A DNA stretch of 64,000 nucleotides from Undaria pinnatifida. Its lineage: Eukaryota > Sar > Phaeophyceae > Laminariales > Alariaceae. The stretch spans positions 3,460,416 through 3,524,415 of the forward strand of contig JABAKD010000030.1 of the NCBI GenBank assembly GCA_012845835.1, given 5' to 3'. The notes beneath the pieces were generated by a model. It was given only the letters and a program-made list of their open reading frames with translations. It did not search any database and was not told where the DNA came from. Shown piece after piece: positions 44,701 to 56,600 of this stretch; within the stretch, counting starts at the first letter, position 1, and each line of letters opens with the position of its first letter. The position numbers and the translations under genes were made by a program.

Positions 44701-47700
44701 TTCACTATTTCAGCTGCCCTTGCTACCTTTCTATTATTAAGTTTAGCTACACACTTCTTTACCTCTTCTCTTGTGAACCCTCTGTAGCCCGTCTGAACCA
44801 CGCTCTTCCCTTTCTGACGCACCTACGTTCGCCTCTGCCCACACGTTGATTTCCTTCTCGAATTCTGCGTCGAACGTTTCGTTGGCTGTGGGCGTTCCTA
44901 GCTTGCGGTAATGTTCTACAGGTACTTCAGCCTTCCCCTTCGAGCTACTAACCATGTTACCGCCCTGTGCTCTTAATGTAGCTATTCCCGTGTCTGCCTC
45001 GCCTGCTTGTTGACCCTGTACCCCTTTTATCCCTACCCACATCTGCTTCATTCCGCCGTTAAAGTCTTCGTTTGTTTTATAAATTACGTATTTCCATAAT
45101 CCCTTCTTTACCATCTCTTTTACTGTCTTTCCAGCTGTAGCATACTCCTCCCACCCTGCCGTAGTTTTATTCGATGTACTCTTGCGTACGCCTCTCTCCT
45201 TACTGTCATGGCTTCTTTTACTTCCTCGTCCCACCATTTTACTGCTCTGTTGCATATTATCAGCTTCTTTCCTATTACTTCATTTGCTGTGTTTTTGACC
45301 AATTGCTTCCATCCTCTTATAATCCTGTCTCCTGCACTATCGCGTTCTGTATCGTTCTCTGTTGTACCTATGCTTTCCAACACCTCGGAAAAACGCTCTG
45401 CATTCTTGGCCATCTCTTCTTGGAACTCTTGCTGGTTTTTTTTTTACTTCTAGTTTATCTACTCTCCATCTGCACGATTTCCTACCGCGTCTATTCTTGA
45501 TAACACTCGTTTGTTGACTCTCTGTCCATATTAGACGGTGGTCAGTACTTCCTACGTCCGCTGTGCATACATGTACTTCCGTTTCCTTAAAATTTCCATT
45601 TTCTATTTTTATGAAGTCAAGAACGGATCTTTCTCCCCGTTTTATGCGCTGCCTAGTCCATTCTGGCCCTACCTTCTTCACTCTATCTTTTAACGTGTTC
45701 ATATCGTGCCAGTTGCTCTCATTGCTCATAAGGAATTTCAACATGTCTGCCCCATTCTTATTATTTGTTACTTCCCCATATTGTGCAATGTTTTCATTTG
45801 GGTTGCTTGCCTTCCCGATTCTTGAATGAAAATCTCCCACTATTACTTCTTCTCCTTGCCTTTTATATGTTTGTAGATCTACTGCTATCTCTCCGAATCC
45901 GTGGTTCGCTGGGGAGGGGAGTATATTTGATGATGGTGTAGTTTTCGTAAGTAGTGACGATGGTGATGGTACAGTGTCCGCGGTCGTCGTCCACCTACGC
46001 TTATCGCGATTGTTCGCGAAGGAGACGTCGTTGTAGCCATGCATAGCGCACTGTCCTCGCTTGTAGGTGATACCCAGATCCGGATGGCCCTTCAAGCGGC
46101 GAAGAAGATGCTTGACCTGGTCATGTGCACTCCGGGCTTGCTTTACGCTGTATGCTTTCGTGCCCTGATGGGCCGAGGGAGTGCACATGGCATATGGCCG
46201 AGAATCTTCTTTGCTACTTGCGTTGTGGGGAGTTGATCGCATCTTGGTGTTTGACGGAATTCTTTTTTATGACATGCTTCTCCCCCAGGATCCCTTTGCT
46301 GCCGGTAGCTAGATTCATGGTTGTGAGTTTTTTTGTTGTTGTTGCTGTGAGCAAAGTCCACGGCCTGGTGGTCCTCGCGCGGATACAAAATGGGTCGTTT
46401 TAATGGTCGACTCCAATCGCAGAAGCACAATATCAGGATTCTGCTGTTGCCAATCTGCTGTGTTGGCGCTACATGTCTTCCCCCTGGTTTCGCTCGTCCC
46501 TAAGATCGATCGCGCTTCGTCTCTCGGCTTTTCCCTTGTTCGCATTCGTCTTCTTTAAAGTCGAAATCGACTGTACGGGCTCCCGCTGGCGGATCGTCAC
46601 GCGGCTCTGAATGCGGCGTGTTCCCTCAGGCACCGGCTGCCTCGGCGGGCGCTGGTGAACTTCGTCTGTCGCCTCATTCTTGGGAAAGACGTGGCGCAAC
46701 TAAAGGTGACCAAACGTGCGCCGCGCTCTCTTAGCCATAGGCGAGGCGAGGCGGGGCGGGCCGGGGCGGGCTGGGGCGGACGCAGCCAAGCTCTCGTTCG
46801 TTGGGTCGGGTTACCTTGGCTGGGCAGGACACCGGTTCTAATCCATTTCTGACGGTAGTCGATGCTAGGGGGGAGGGAAGTGTTCGCAGAGAGTAGGAGG
46901 GTGGAGGGTGGGGGGGGGGTGGGGGAAAGGCGTCGATCGCTTGGCGGTGCGTCGCGGGAAAGCTTGTCGAGCGAGGTGTCTTTGTATGCTGTTGCTGCTC
47001 TCCGCATGGAGCTTCTTCTGCTCTGTCCCGGCAAAAAAAGGCGGTTGCAGATCGGATTGAAGCAAGAATTATTTCACGATGCCGCGATACACGATATCGC
47101 GATGGCGCTCTATCGCCATATCGCGACGATTCACTGCTTGAAAAGCCAATCGATCGCCGCTCACGCTTCTGATGCATTCGCTCTTCGGCGCGGAATACGT
47201 CAGGCCCCGCGTGGTCGAAATGTGTGTCAACAGACTCCAGTGACCCCGCCCTCGGCGTCTCACCCGTCCCAGTAGGAGGATCAGCGTCGAAACCACCATC
47301 ACCACCACCACCACGCGGCGGGAGGTGAAATGAACGGAGCTCGCGGATCGTGCGCCTGCGGAGGGCGACCACTGGCGGCGAAGACGCAACGTGGTGAAAC
47401 CGGGACGTTGAGAAGTCTAGCCCCGGATGCGGTAGCACTTCTCACGGCCTGTAGCTCTTGCCTGGCGCGAAGGGGGTGGATGGACTCATTTTCGGCTCGA
47501 ATGCTGTCCGTGGCGTGTCGCAAGGTAACACACATAATTGGGTTTCCTTTCTCCATGTCGGCGTTTTCGTTCCCAGGGGTAGAGGTGCAAAGCCGATGTT
47601 ATTTTTTTTCAAGACAGTTGTTTTTCCGTTGCATTCTCAGACAGAAAGTATCCCCCGGCTTTTCGTGCGAGAGCCGTGCGCGGGGGAAAAAATCCTGCGG

Positions 47701-50614
47701 CGTTTCCTTTTGGACGTGTCCGGCGGTGTAAACGTGCGTCTGCGAGCGCGCGATGCGGTGTTTCGAGATAGCAGTCAACCCTTATCGTTTTCGGCCGTGT
47801 ATACCTCGTGTACGACTTGACTCAGCTGCAACTTAGTTGTTGATAGTGCAAGCGAATCCTCGTGATGGCCTTTATTCCGTTAGTTTTTCCAGAAGGTTGG
47901 AGTTGGGGTTGGGGTCGGGGTTCGGGTTTCTCTATATAGCCAAGTTTATTTTGGCCATTTTTGTCAAAGCTGTAACAAGTGGTATACATGGCTCGTCGTT
48001 TTCACTGCGTTGTCGTCCGAAAACCTCTTTGGGCATCTTCGGCGTGTGTAAAAAACTCGCTCACAACGTTCTATCACCCTTCCCCCGGCCGACCATACTA
48101 CGAAACGGGGCGACGAACGACTGCCCTTGTTTTGCTGCAGATGCTGTGGGACAGGACTCTGCCCGACGATGAAGCGCTCGCTCTCAATCGGTGCCTCTTT
48201 GCGCTGTTGGAGATCATGGGCGACCCTGCGCAGGAGACAGCCTGGCTGGATTCCTCGGGGGAGAGAAGCTGCTCGCATTATTCTGGCGGCGGTGGCTTCT
48301 CCTCCCCTTATGGTTCGTCACCGCAAGCCTTGGGGAGGGTTTTCGGGGGGGCATCCCTAGGTCGTGCAACGTTAGCGTCTACCGCGCGGTCGACTAGTCA
48401 GACTGAGCCGCCCCGTGGCTTCGGCGCAAGCGAGGCAGACGCAAGCCCTTGTCACCGGTTGCCTCCCGCGGCGGTAGGTGTCGCGTCCCTCCTGGCCAGA
48501 GTTCGGCGACGGCAACTAGGAGCTAACGCTTTTGCGGGCGACCACGAGGGTGGTCGTGCGAACGCAGGTCACCGTGACGGCGGCAGCACGCACTCGGCGG
48601 ACAAGAGACCCAGGAGCGCCGCAGATGAGAGCCGGACAGGAGAAGCGGGACCACCGCCGGCGAAGAAAGCTGCGACTGTCTACCCGAACCTTGCCCGACA
48701 ATCTGAGTCGCCGGTTCGTCCTGCGAAGGGCGGCCGGGTCAGCGTCGACGACGAAAAGCCCGCAAAAGCTTCCACTCACCGCCCTGAACAGAGCGCTGCT
48801 GACAATGTCGACATGGTCGGGAGTGGACCAGTGTCAGAGTCGGCGGCGGCGGCAGTAGAACCGAACGCGGCAGCAGCGGCGGTAGCGGTCGGCGGAGAGA
48901 GTGCGGGACCGCCTGATCGGAGTGCTATGGACCAGCCGGAGGACTGCCTCACATCGAAAATTCGAGAGCAAATGAAATCCGTTGTTGAAAAGTTGGTCGC
49001 CGCAGGGGCACGCGGAGCAACCTCGGCGGACGTACAGGGCGCCGCGACGGCGACAGTATCCCTCCTGCAGGCCGCGGTATCGCCAAGTGCTTTACCCACG
49101 CGCAGGTCGTCCGTTTCTTTTCAAGATCAGCAGCAACAGCAGCCGCTGAAAATTGTTTGCAAGGAGCTGGGCCTGGATGTCTCGAGGAGCAAAGGGACCT
49201 CGGGTTGCGGCGACGACCTGGTCATGGCCGTTTGCACCGGGTTCGTGACGCAGGCCTTAAGCCTAAGGAACTGCCTAGCCTTCGTGGAGGCGGTGCTTGT
49301 GCCGCGCGCTCGGTCGCTGTCCTCACCTGCATCGCGTCTGCTGGTGTCGACCGTGTCTGGTGTTGGAAAAACGCGCCCGGAGGTTGTGATCGAGGGATTG
49401 ATTCGACCCCTTTTGTGCGAGGGAGATCAGTCGGAGGTGGGCTCGGCGCAGTGTGAGCTTTGCACGAGGCTCATTAAGCAGGTGAAGGCTGAAACGAGGG
49501 GGAGTGGGTGGCAGCGGCTGCATGTACGTAATGTCTGTGTGTTTGTAATTTGGTCTCTTGAGCATGACCGGCTATGATTCACTTCCATTCCCCCCTCCCT
49601 CCTTGCAAGGAAAACAAAAAGTGCCTGTATGTACCATGCATCGGGCTTAGTCACGGAAGCTGGTCTGACGCTGAAAATCGGGGACATTTGAAACGTTTTC
49701 GGCGGCAGCGTGATGTCGTAGCTATGATGCGCGCGTGTTGTCTTCCCAGGGAGGCTCTGTTCATGGCCAGCTTGACCCCTCAACTCGCGCTCGCTGTTTG
49801 CCAGATCTTGCCCAAGCATACGCTGGAGGCCGTTCTTGTTGCCCTTTGCGGCGTGCGCCAGGACGAGGGCGTTCGGGCCGGCAGGTGGAGTGGTGACCCC
49901 GGCGGCGGCGGCGACGGCGGCAACCTGGGACTGGTGACCGGGTCGTGCGTCTGGACAGAGCTAACGATGCCGGTGATCACAGCCGCGGTAAACTTGAAGC
50001 CGCCTTTGTCGGAGAAGGCGGTCGGTGTTGTTGTGCGAAGGGTGGAGGCCGCCGCCGAGCAGCCGGAACTGCAGGTGGGTGGAGCGTTGAAGGGTTGGTT
50101 GTAGCAGCTTGATCAGCCGCTAGCTTTGTTGAACAGACACGATGGGAGTGCCCGTCGTCCGTGTCAGTCACTGTAAGTAGCGCCGGTAATCGCGGTGGCC
50201 TCGCGCTCTAACGATATCAGCGCGAGCTCCTTTTTGTTTTTCTCCAAAGGTTTCATCGGCGGATTTGTTCGGAAGCGAAAGCAGCAACAGGCGAAGGCTG
50301 CGATTGCTCCTTGCTCTCCTGTGCCTATCAATAAATGATCGACGGTCAAGTAAAGCCACTCTTACATATGTGCATCATGTGGTGTACCCCCTCGCGTGTT
50401 TTGTTCGTACATGCGTATATAACCCTTCGCGTGTGTTGTTGCTTGCTACATTTGTCAGAAATCGCTGAAGTTCACGACCTTGGTCCACGGCCTGGTGACC
50501 CGGTACGGTCCGCAGCTGAAGCCCTTCGTGCCCGCGCTGCGAACTGCGGTCGGGCGGTGCACCACTTTCATGGTGAAGGCTGTGCTTGCTGCGCTACAGC
50601 GGCTGGAGAAATAG
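41723..50614 (+). CDS. FANCE: FANCE-like Fanconi anaemia complementation group E protein, 6 exons seen, 5' end not found
   Basis: Exons: about 41723-41910, 46561-46705, about 47427-47524 (left edge uncertain), 48141-49481, 49754-50074, 50459-50614 (TAG). Joins fit in phase at 41910/46561, 47524/48141, 49481/49754 and 50074/50459; 46705 to 47427 is unsettled. The last three exons carry the helical-repeat C-terminal domain of FANCE, which binds FANCD2 in the nuclear core complex for interstrand crosslink repair. The strongest match is the final exon, with TLVHGLVTRYGPQLKPF and the terminal CTTFMVKAVLAALQRLEK. The 48141 exon begins with helices (LNRCLFALLEIMGD), then holds about 300 residues of disordered Ala/Ser/Pro sequence with basic nuclear-signal-like stretches (DKRPRS, PPAKKAA) and a Gln5 tract, as in other FANCE proteins with a long linker. 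The first intron contains the LINE/copia insertion. No start codon found; an upstream exon should exist. Confidence 0.72.
42790..45955 (-). pseudogene. Decayed non-LTR retrotransposon (LINE) with APE endonuclease and reverse transcriptase
   Basis: Read on the minus strand from 45955 downwards. Endonuclease remnants: IVGDFHSRIG near 45850, SVLDFIKIENG near 45620, and GSTDHRLIWTE near 45540. The linker includes VKWWDEEVKEAM. Reverse transcriptase: FTREEVKKCVAKLNNRK, then NLFKKGDN and NRGITLLSTVGKTF near 44550, ISEEQAGFRSNRSCVDHAYT near 44440, LQGVAQGCTLSPNIF near 44170, and the catalytic box as SADDFVGIS near 44040. A C-terminal domain has KHKCPCG followed by HIVGEC near 43100, a CCHC-type zinc finger. 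Frames change at a T run near 45440 and again near 45180 and 44820, and there are stops near 44610, 44310 and 44100, so it is dead. It lies antisense inside the first known intron of the FANCE-like gene. I saw no clear poly-A tail or target duplication. Confidence 0.85.
45955..46260 (-). mobile_element. Ty1/copia RNase H-region fragment joined to the LINE
   Basis: On the minus strand from an ATG at 46242 the frame reads AHDQVKHLLRRLKGHPDLGI, then TYKRG, MHGYNDVSFANNRDKRRWTT. This is the end of the copia reverse transcriptase leading into RNase H (family pattern: LRYLKGTPDLGL..., then GYSDADWAG...RRSTT). No LTR, integrase or protease sequence is visible nearby, so it is only a fragment. The open frame continues without a stop straight into the LINE endonuclease until about 45337, giving a 301-codon chimeric frame. 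Confidence 0.75.
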
Positions 50615-50619
50615 TCGGC

Positions 50620-50650
<31 letters not shown>

Positions 50651-51704
50651 TCTCGTGCATGGTGGCTGCACGTCAACTTCGTAGACACACATGTACATCA
50701 TATGGATCGCAAAATCTATAAGCCGACACCTCGTCCTTTTTTTTCGGTCTCCCATTGCCGGCGTGCTTGATGTCCAAGCTGCGCGTGATCAAATGCGCTG
50801 GGGCCATTCGCGCCAGATGGGCGTTCAGGCCTTTTTTTTTTATCGACTGCGTAGCGGGCAGGGTCGTGCTTGTTACACAAAAGGACCAAACCGTGTAGGG
50901 TGTGCGGTGTTTGAGGTCGCGTGAGCGGGTTCGCCTGTTGGACCCGGGCTGCAAGCAACTCGGTATATAGCTCGATTGGCCGCGTTTGCTGGCAGCGACG
51001 GTCGTAGCAAAACGTGTACTGCGATAATTTCGTGATGCTCAGGGGAGAAATCGCGGAGAGCGTTGCGTTGAAGTTTCCGCGCCGATTTGCAGTACCTGGT
51101 ATATTTTACGGTAGTTTTCCGGCTCCGTGTTGAGTTGCCGGTTTATACCGTAATTCCCGCGCCTGTTTGCGGTAGTGCACCGTACCGGTATAAGCCGGTG
51201 ACGGCTGGATCGGGACGGATCACGTTTACGGGGCTGTGTGTGCACTAGGACTTGGTGTAGACGCTCATTGTAATTATGCGCTTGTATTAGTAGTGTCCTA
51301 GCTCTTTTTAGGCCATAGGCGTTGCCGACCAGCTGTGCACGAGAGCCTGTCGTAGCTTTGCTGACAGTTAGCCATGTAGTGGTATTTAGCTGTGTTTTGT
51401 TTTACCGGCACCTTTCGCCTCTTTTCTTTGCGCCGTGTCGGTTTTGTCGATCGTTTTTGCATAGCGGGGGTGTGATAATGTTGTGGTGCATGCGTTACCG
51501 GCTAGCAAAATCGATTTTGATGACAGCATGCCTATAGTAACAGGTGTTGCATGACGGAAAGGTGCGGACGGAAAGTTGCACGACGGAAAGACAGAGCGCG
51601 CTTTCGCCATGTTTCCGTTCAGCATCGTTTCTGGGCGCAGTAGATGCGCGCCCACCACAGCAGCGTGGGGGGAGTGGAAAGTGGGAACATGGTGAACCCT
51701 GTGG

Positions 51705-51852
51705 ACGATAAAAATGAAGACAAAGTACCGGGGGGAGGGGAAGAAAAGACACCTGTGCCGACGGCATGGCTTGTCCAGAAGGTTGCTGAGGGTAGAAAAG
51801 CTCTTACGAGTTGAGCTGAAGAGTAAAATTAAAAAGAAAGAAAGATGAGGCA
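51705..51852 (+). mobile_element. SINE 3' fragment
   Basis: AAAAATGAAGACAAAGTACC, then AAGACACCTGTGCCGACGGC, TTGTCCAGAAGGTTGCTGAG and a tail TTAAAAAGAAAGAAAGATGA, close to the 3' end of the copy at 41.2 kb. Confidence 0.55.
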
Positions 51853-51955
51853 CGCCGCCTTTCTACCGGCACGCACTGCTGTCATTCTGTGGTGACCCTT
51901 TTGGGACCTCTTTCATCTACAAATTCGGTCGTAGCATGCCACATTAGTTCAGTCT

Positions 51956-52203
51956 AGGAGTCGTTCTCTACGGTAGCCCCCAACTTTTCTATCACGAAAT
52001 CGGCGGCTTTGAAACCAGCTCCCTGCCGTGTCTCATGAAATTCGGTGGCCTTTGTCACCCCGACGTCATCGTTCGATAGTCCTTCGCAAACAAGAACATA
52101 CATGGAGATTACGTTTCAGAGCATCCTTCCACGTGTCAAGCAGCCATGAAACGTCGATTTAAGAAAATCGCTGGTTTTTTGGGGGGCTATATCGTAGAAT
52201 CAG
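51956..52203 (-). mobile_element. F2 element (reverse)
   Basis: Begins AGGAGTCGTTCTCTACGGTA, ends GGGGCTATATCGTAGAATCA. Interior has CACCCCGACGTCATCGTTCG and the MITE-wide AACCAGCTCCC block. Between FANCE and DUF1826. Confidence 0.85.
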
Positions 52204-53671
52204 TGTTTCTAGATAGAAAACCCTCTGGACGAGGGTGGAGGAATTGCTCGAAAGACTAGACGGGGACCAACAAGTGGGAGTGAGTGGATTTCCACTATCC
52301 ACACGGAGTTCGTCGTATTGGGTGTGGCTACTGTAGCTACTTCAGAAAGTATATAAAAAGGTCCTACGAGTGAGGACCTATTTAGTGTGTACCACCGTCA
52401 TGACAAAAAGGGATCAGATAGTCTAGAAAGAGCGTGAAGATGATGCTGTGCGCGCGTGTCGTGTGCTTGATTTATCGTGTACCAGTCCGACAATAAATAC
52501 AAGCTCGATATATGTCAGCCAATAAAAATTAGGATCGAATCATGTAATTGAGGCCATGCGGTTACTACGTACTGCTATAATAAACCCCACACTCGTTAAT
52601 AATCGTATCCTCAATGATGCAGGTAAATCAAAAAGGGTTGAGACATCCAGTGGCTGACCCGGGGATGCTCATGTATCATCCCCTCCCTAAGATGCCCGCC
52701 CTTCGCACATTTCTCAAGCATCGTTTCTGCAGTATTCTCAGTATGGTTTGTGTCGGCTGATATTTTCCTCGGTTTGAAAACGCTGAAAAGGGCAACGCGC
52801 TTCGGAGGGCGACTCTTGCTCCAACATAGCTCACTGTTCCTAAATCGTGGACCCACACCTGTTCCATATTTGTATCTCCGTAGAGTTTGCCCCGATTTTA
52901 CTATCGGGCTTATATTTACTGTCGGACTGGTAGCTCCTCGCGGTGCGCTTTGGTCACACGACGTACCCAGCAGCCTGGGCAGCTTCGTGTGGCCGGTTTC
53001 TTAGTGGTACCAGCACTGCAATTATTTTTCGACATTTTCCCCCCTTAGCGGTCACCCAAGGGTTACTTACTACCAGGTACTCGTAAATAATTTCGGTGGA
53101 ATCGACAGGGTTTAAAAATTAGCAGCATCTGCATCCGAATGCGCTACTAAGCATTAAAAAATGGAGGGGCGTCGTTCTTCCAGAAGATAACCTAAGGTAC
53201 CGCTCGCTTATACAATGTACAGCTACGATCTTATGTATCGTTGAACAAGCCTTTGGGTCATGCATCCATCCGAGATATCTGTTTGAGTCAAGGCACGGCT
53301 GTCCTTGGCCTGGGATATTGTCGCTTGCTAGGGCTGCAACGTAAAGTGTGTTGGGCATACGCCTAGGAACTAAATGTACGTACTGCTACATGTTTCGCCG
53401 TTGGGGGCCTCACATACAACACAGCAGTAACCGCAACAACACAACACAGGCAGCAGCACCGGCAGCAACACAAACAGGATCACCCAACACACAGAGCACC
53501 ACCAGCAGCTACACATACAGCAGCACCCGCCGCAGCACACCCGCAATAGAACGCACACGGCAACGCACAGATCAGTAGTACACTGCGAAAAATCATCCGC
53601 ACTAACTGTGAAGTCCTTTTGTCCCCACATACGTGGGTGTCAATTCTAAAACGATTAATTACGCGACATGC

Positions 53672-56600
53672 TCAAGACACGGAAGAAGGGGCGATTATAT
53701 CGCCAACGTCCATCGTTAGGACAAGTCTTCTCTGGCCTTCCACCATGTCCGGCGAGCGGTGCGCCACGCCGACTGCATCTTGACTCTCCTCCTGGCCCCT
53801 GAATATGAGAACATCGCCGGCTCTCGCGTGTCGGGCCTCCCGCCCACCGCTGATTCCCTGACAGCACGAACCAGCCAATCGGACGAGAGCGGCAGTTCAA
53901 CACGAGGACTTAGACTTGCGTTCCAATATAGTGTTGCCTTCGAAGGAGTTCACACCTCGGTCTTAACGCCTTCACCACTGGAAACCCTTTATTTTTACAA
54001 ATTTAATTGAAGCCAGTGTAGGGAGGGATTTTGGGGCTCTCATAAAGGGTTTTGCTAAGCTTTCTTCGTGTTTCGCTTTTTTGTTGCGACCTGACACCGA
54101 CGCCAAGCGAAACGGTTAGCAACGCCGCGCCAACCAAAATCGCCTGAAGACCTTTGTGCAGTAAGGCACAGAGTAACTCGGGCGAATGGCCACGGCTCAG
54201 CAGTGAAAACGACGGTATTCCCCCCCCCCACGCGTGGGCCTTCGTCTGCAGCAGTCGTGAATGTTTCCTTGCAAACGTGACGGGGGGGGGCATCACGATG
54301 CAAGGTCGCATATACAGCAAGCATATCAGGAACGACAAAAAAACGCGTACGTACGGTGCTTTCTTAGTTTGACGTTGACCGTGGTATTGAACTAGAACTG
54401 CTGTAGGAATCTTCATCTTTGCGCCACGAAATCTCTACCCACACTATTGCTGTGGCCCAGGGTTGCCGCCTTGAGAGACCCTTCAGCAAGCTCGATCGCG
54501 GCAACGATTGAAAATAAAATAAAAGATATGTCGGATCGAATCATCATTCTCGTTCCATGAAAGTGGCACTTGCACAGAATTCCGAGGTACGACAAAGATG
54601 TCCTCGTTCCGCGTATACCGCCACGCAGACCCCACGGTGTTACGCCAGCGCTGTCAGGGAAATGGACGAGGTTTCCTTCCCAACTTGGTCTCAAAATGGA
54701 CGTCATCGAGGATGGCTATCATTGGCGAGAAAAAGTTTGTTTTTTGAATCGGGACACTTTAGCCTTTTCTTGTGAGAACGGGTCATATTTCAGGGAAAGA
54801 AATGAGTTAATGTGAGAACATCATCGTACACCATCATTACCTTCAAATATTCAAAGCCGTAGCTACTCGTATTCGCAAAAGCGCTTCCCCCGAGTCTCTT
54901 GTGGAGCGTGTTCGCAAAAGCGCTTCCCCCGAGTCTCTTGTGGAGCAGCTGATCTCCGCCTACACAACAATCCTCACGTATTGCCGCGCTTTCGCGGTAC
55001 CTCCTTTTAGCACTACACCTATGTTTTGGGGCACCTGGAAAAAGTAAAGGACACACGCTACGGCAAAGGGGTACTGGCTCTTTCTTGTTTGGCCTTCTGC
55101 GGGTGGCTGCTGGACCAGCTCCACAACTCACCCAAAAACTCATCTTGAGGAAACCCGGAAGTGCAACCCCGATGGAAAACCAAAACCCATGGCCTAGGTA
55201 GAGAAAAATAATGTTTGCAAAACAAAAGTGGCCTGATTCCGATGTCAGAATATGGACTCTGCAGTCCATTAGTATCTATTTGATTCTTAGTCACTATCTA
55301 TAATGAACTGAGCGTCATAGTTCTAGATGCGGACGAATACAATATGCGGCGAAATACATAGCAGTTTGTTCTATCTAGCCGGCATACTGTATAGGAATCA
55401 ACCTACCTGTGTCGGGAAGTTGGTCGTAGTACAGGGTAGTCAGCTTACCACCGTAAGTATCAGAGGAACGTTTCAGAGACCGCTACTTATAGCAATGCAA
55501 GGACGTTACATAGAACGCTGCTCAGGACGGGCTGCCGTAGAGTACACCTGCCCGTAGCTTGGACATAGTCTCTCGTGATCAGGTGAAGGCATCCCCCACC
55601 TCGATCACTCATCTCTTTCTCTTCTCTCTTTCTCCTCTCTTTCTCCTCTTTTCTCTCTCTCTCCTCTTCTTTTCCTCCTTTGGCCACATAAGCGCCACTT
55701 TCCAGGTGAAGGCACCTCGCACCTCGATCACTGCTCTCTTTCTCTTCTATCTTTCTCCTCTCTTTCTCTTCTCTCTTTCTCTTTCTCTTCTCTTCTTTCC
55801 CTCCTTTTGGCCACATAAGCGCCACTTTCCAAACCATGTTCTTTTTCCTTTTCCACCACAAGTGATCCTAACAAACACTTCGGTGCCACCTCTGCAGCTA
55901 ATCCCACAGTCAGAGAGCCTCGGTACACATCATTCCACAATTCGACGATTTTTTGGGGTCTAAGGAACCCTGTCATCTCAGAAAATGTTTTGCCTCACAG
56001 GGACTGCCTCTATTGTAGCACGCGTCGTGGGAACAGTTTCACAGGAGAAAAGTCGGCGGGGATGGCCCAACCGCGAGGGGTGGGAGCTTTGCCTCTCACC
56101 TCGTTGCACGCTGGAGGTGGTCTCCTGTTGTGCTTCATTTCCCACGTGTCGTAGCCGTCCAGCCATTCCGTCGTCGGCCCCACGTATGTGCAGATTAATC
56201 GCAACGGTACCTGTGAGGCCCCGCGAGGTGGATAAGAGGCAGCAGTTCACGCAAACGAAAGCGAGTCGCTGCATCACACCCACTGCGTTACATACCGCAC
56301 ACGGCTATCAAGATATCAATTGTGATGAACGTACGGAGCCGCAACTGGATGGGGTGGTAAACTGCCATCTAGCTTGTTTGTTGAATCTGCCAGGGTTGAC
56401 GGGTTTTGTGAGGAGTTCATGCATCTTTGGAGGCGTTAGGGTATCTACGCAACCGCCAGTGACGAACGCACAGAGCGTACAATCAAACAATACGTAGGTA
56501 TCGTGCTAATAGCCAACCGTCGACGGTGAGCGGAGATACCATGCCGCGGTTGTGTGCGTTCATGGGGAGTCGCAATTGTAGACCAAGAACGTTAAATTTT

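Larger units (their letters stand above)
50615..53671. other. Intergenic region between convergent FANCE and DUF1826
   Basis: Besides the SINE fragment and F2 element, the stretch at 52900-53060 shares short blocks (TTCGTGTGGCCG, CGACATTTTCCCC) with 12530, 32310-32380 and 39170-39260, a further dispersed family (F11). The rest is unique. No exon seen. Confidence 0.45.

Noticed and set aside
46731-47438. Long minus-strand frame (235 codons) opposite the FANCE intron and exon.
   Set aside because: Proline/serine/arginine-rich with no domain; its length follows from GC-rich sequence, and the plus strand carries phased exons on both sides.
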